From contig CAJQUW010004740.1 in the NCBI GenBank assembly GCA_907163375.1, forward strand, positions 201,501 through 265,500: 64,000 nt of DNA, given 5' to 3'. A program made the position numbers and the translations under genes. Within the stretch, counting starts at the first letter, position 1. Each line of letters opens with the position of its first letter. This DNA is from Prostheceraeus crozeri. Its lineage: Eukaryota > Platyhelminthes > Polycladida > Euryleptidae. Under the pieces are notes generated by a model. It was given only the letters and a program-made list of their open reading frames with translations. It did not search any database and had not been told where the DNA came from. Of the stretch, positions 63,520 through 64,000 are shown in pieces.

Positions 63520-63727
63520 GGCCTCAGCCACACTGCGAGCTTTTCCAAGCGTTTCCGAGCAAAGCGTTTTGCAGTAAATATAAAGTCATCATTGCAGCAA
63601 TTGTAGACTGCCACACTGCCAGCAAAGCAAACCAGAGCGATTGATGGCTTGCGGACAAACGTTTGCTTGGGACGCTCGGGACGTTCGGAACGCTCGTGTT
63701 TGCTTTGCTTTCAGTGTGGCTGAGGCC
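63520..63727. mobile_element. PIF/Harbinger-like MITE
   Basis: A 208-bp element with inverted ends GGCCTCAGCCACACTG and CAGTGTGGCTGAGGCC, flanked by TAA at 63517-63519 and 63728-63730. A TWA 3-bp duplication fits PIF/Harbinger. The interior also folds back in part (GCAAAGC-type repeats). No transposase. Confidence 0.88.
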
Positions 63728-64000
63728 TAAGGCAGCTTCCAAAGTAACCTGCTACACCAACAAGTCTAAAAGCATCATCATACAATACAAAAAAGAAGTT
63801 TACAATTTTATTGCTGCAAGGGCTCGCTAGTAGAGAAATTCAGAATGTTATGTCCTATCTAATTGCAATTGCGTGTTATTGAATAACTGAATACAGACCT
63901 GTTGTAATTTTAAGTAAGTATGTAATACAAAAAGCCAATAATGTTAATTATGCATATTGTCAGTTAATTTCGCGCACATTTAGTTACATTCAATCAGACT

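Larger units (their letters stand above)
60879..64000 (+). other. Intron 7 (start) of the PLEKHG5-like gene
   Basis: Donor gtaatt at 60879. No further DH exon is recognisable to the window end. It contains a SINE 2 copy, a tRNA-like relic and a Harbinger-like MITE; the rest is AT-rich. Confidence 0.6.

Noticed and set aside
60879-64000. The next DH exon of the PLEKHG5-like gene
   Set aside because: I searched by eye for the MLAKPHQRLTKYPLL-like core after an AG acceptor and found none.
1-64000. CRISPR arrays, bacterial operons, rRNA genes
   Set aside because: No spaced identical direct repeats, no dense ORFs and no rRNA-like blocks; the DNA is animal nuclear.

Overview
This is animal nuclear DNA from an AT-rich, repeat-laden genome. 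The evidence is a multi-exon gene with GT-AG introns of up to about 18 kb, tRNA-derived SINEs, Penelope-like elements (PLEs) carrying GIY-YIG nucleases, LINE fragments, Tc1/mariner-type transposons, several MITE families and long GGA microsatellites. It fits a bilaterian invertebrate, probably marine (a mollusc or other lophotrochozoan, or a chelicerate); I cannot name the species.

Only one ordinary host gene is recognisable. It lies on the + strand and resembles the Rho guanine-nucleotide exchange factor PLEKHG5 (Syx). Seven coding exons at 9711-9948, 25923-25996, 44517-44672, 47513-47677, 54553-54648, 55877-56083 and 60768-60878 join in frame with good splice sites and give about 349 residues. 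They end part-way through the Dbl-homology (DH) domain, so the rest of DH, the PH domain and the 3' UTR should lie to the right of the window. More than 50 kb of the window is this gene's introns.

Layout: 1-1036 (minus), a broken copy of a multi-copy uncharacterised ORF family. 1547-3660, short repeats and the first hAT-like MITE. 4240-6340, a decayed LINE with endonuclease and reverse transcriptase (RT). 7640-7990, a GIY-YIG scrap of a PLE. Intron 1 (9949-25922): a tRNA-derived SINE, a mariner-type transposon (13951-15765), a LINE 3' scrap, then a PLE with SGNH-like, RT and GIY-YIG parts on the minus strand, set between two GGA tracts, and a truncated MITE. Intron 2 (25997-44516): two long hairpin (foldback) elements, one of them inside a second repeat family, a pogo/Tigger-like element and a 30-bp minisatellite. 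Introns 4-7: more MITEs, a PLE end with inverted terminal repeats, possible hammerhead-ribozyme relics and two copies of a second SINE.

The mobile elements have no evident functional tie to the host gene; they mainly explain its intron size. The most interesting non-gene signals are the PLE sitting inside a GGA tract, the near-perfect inverted repeats that the intron 2 transcript would carry, the mariner copy with repeated sub-terminal blocks, and the hammerhead-like cores.
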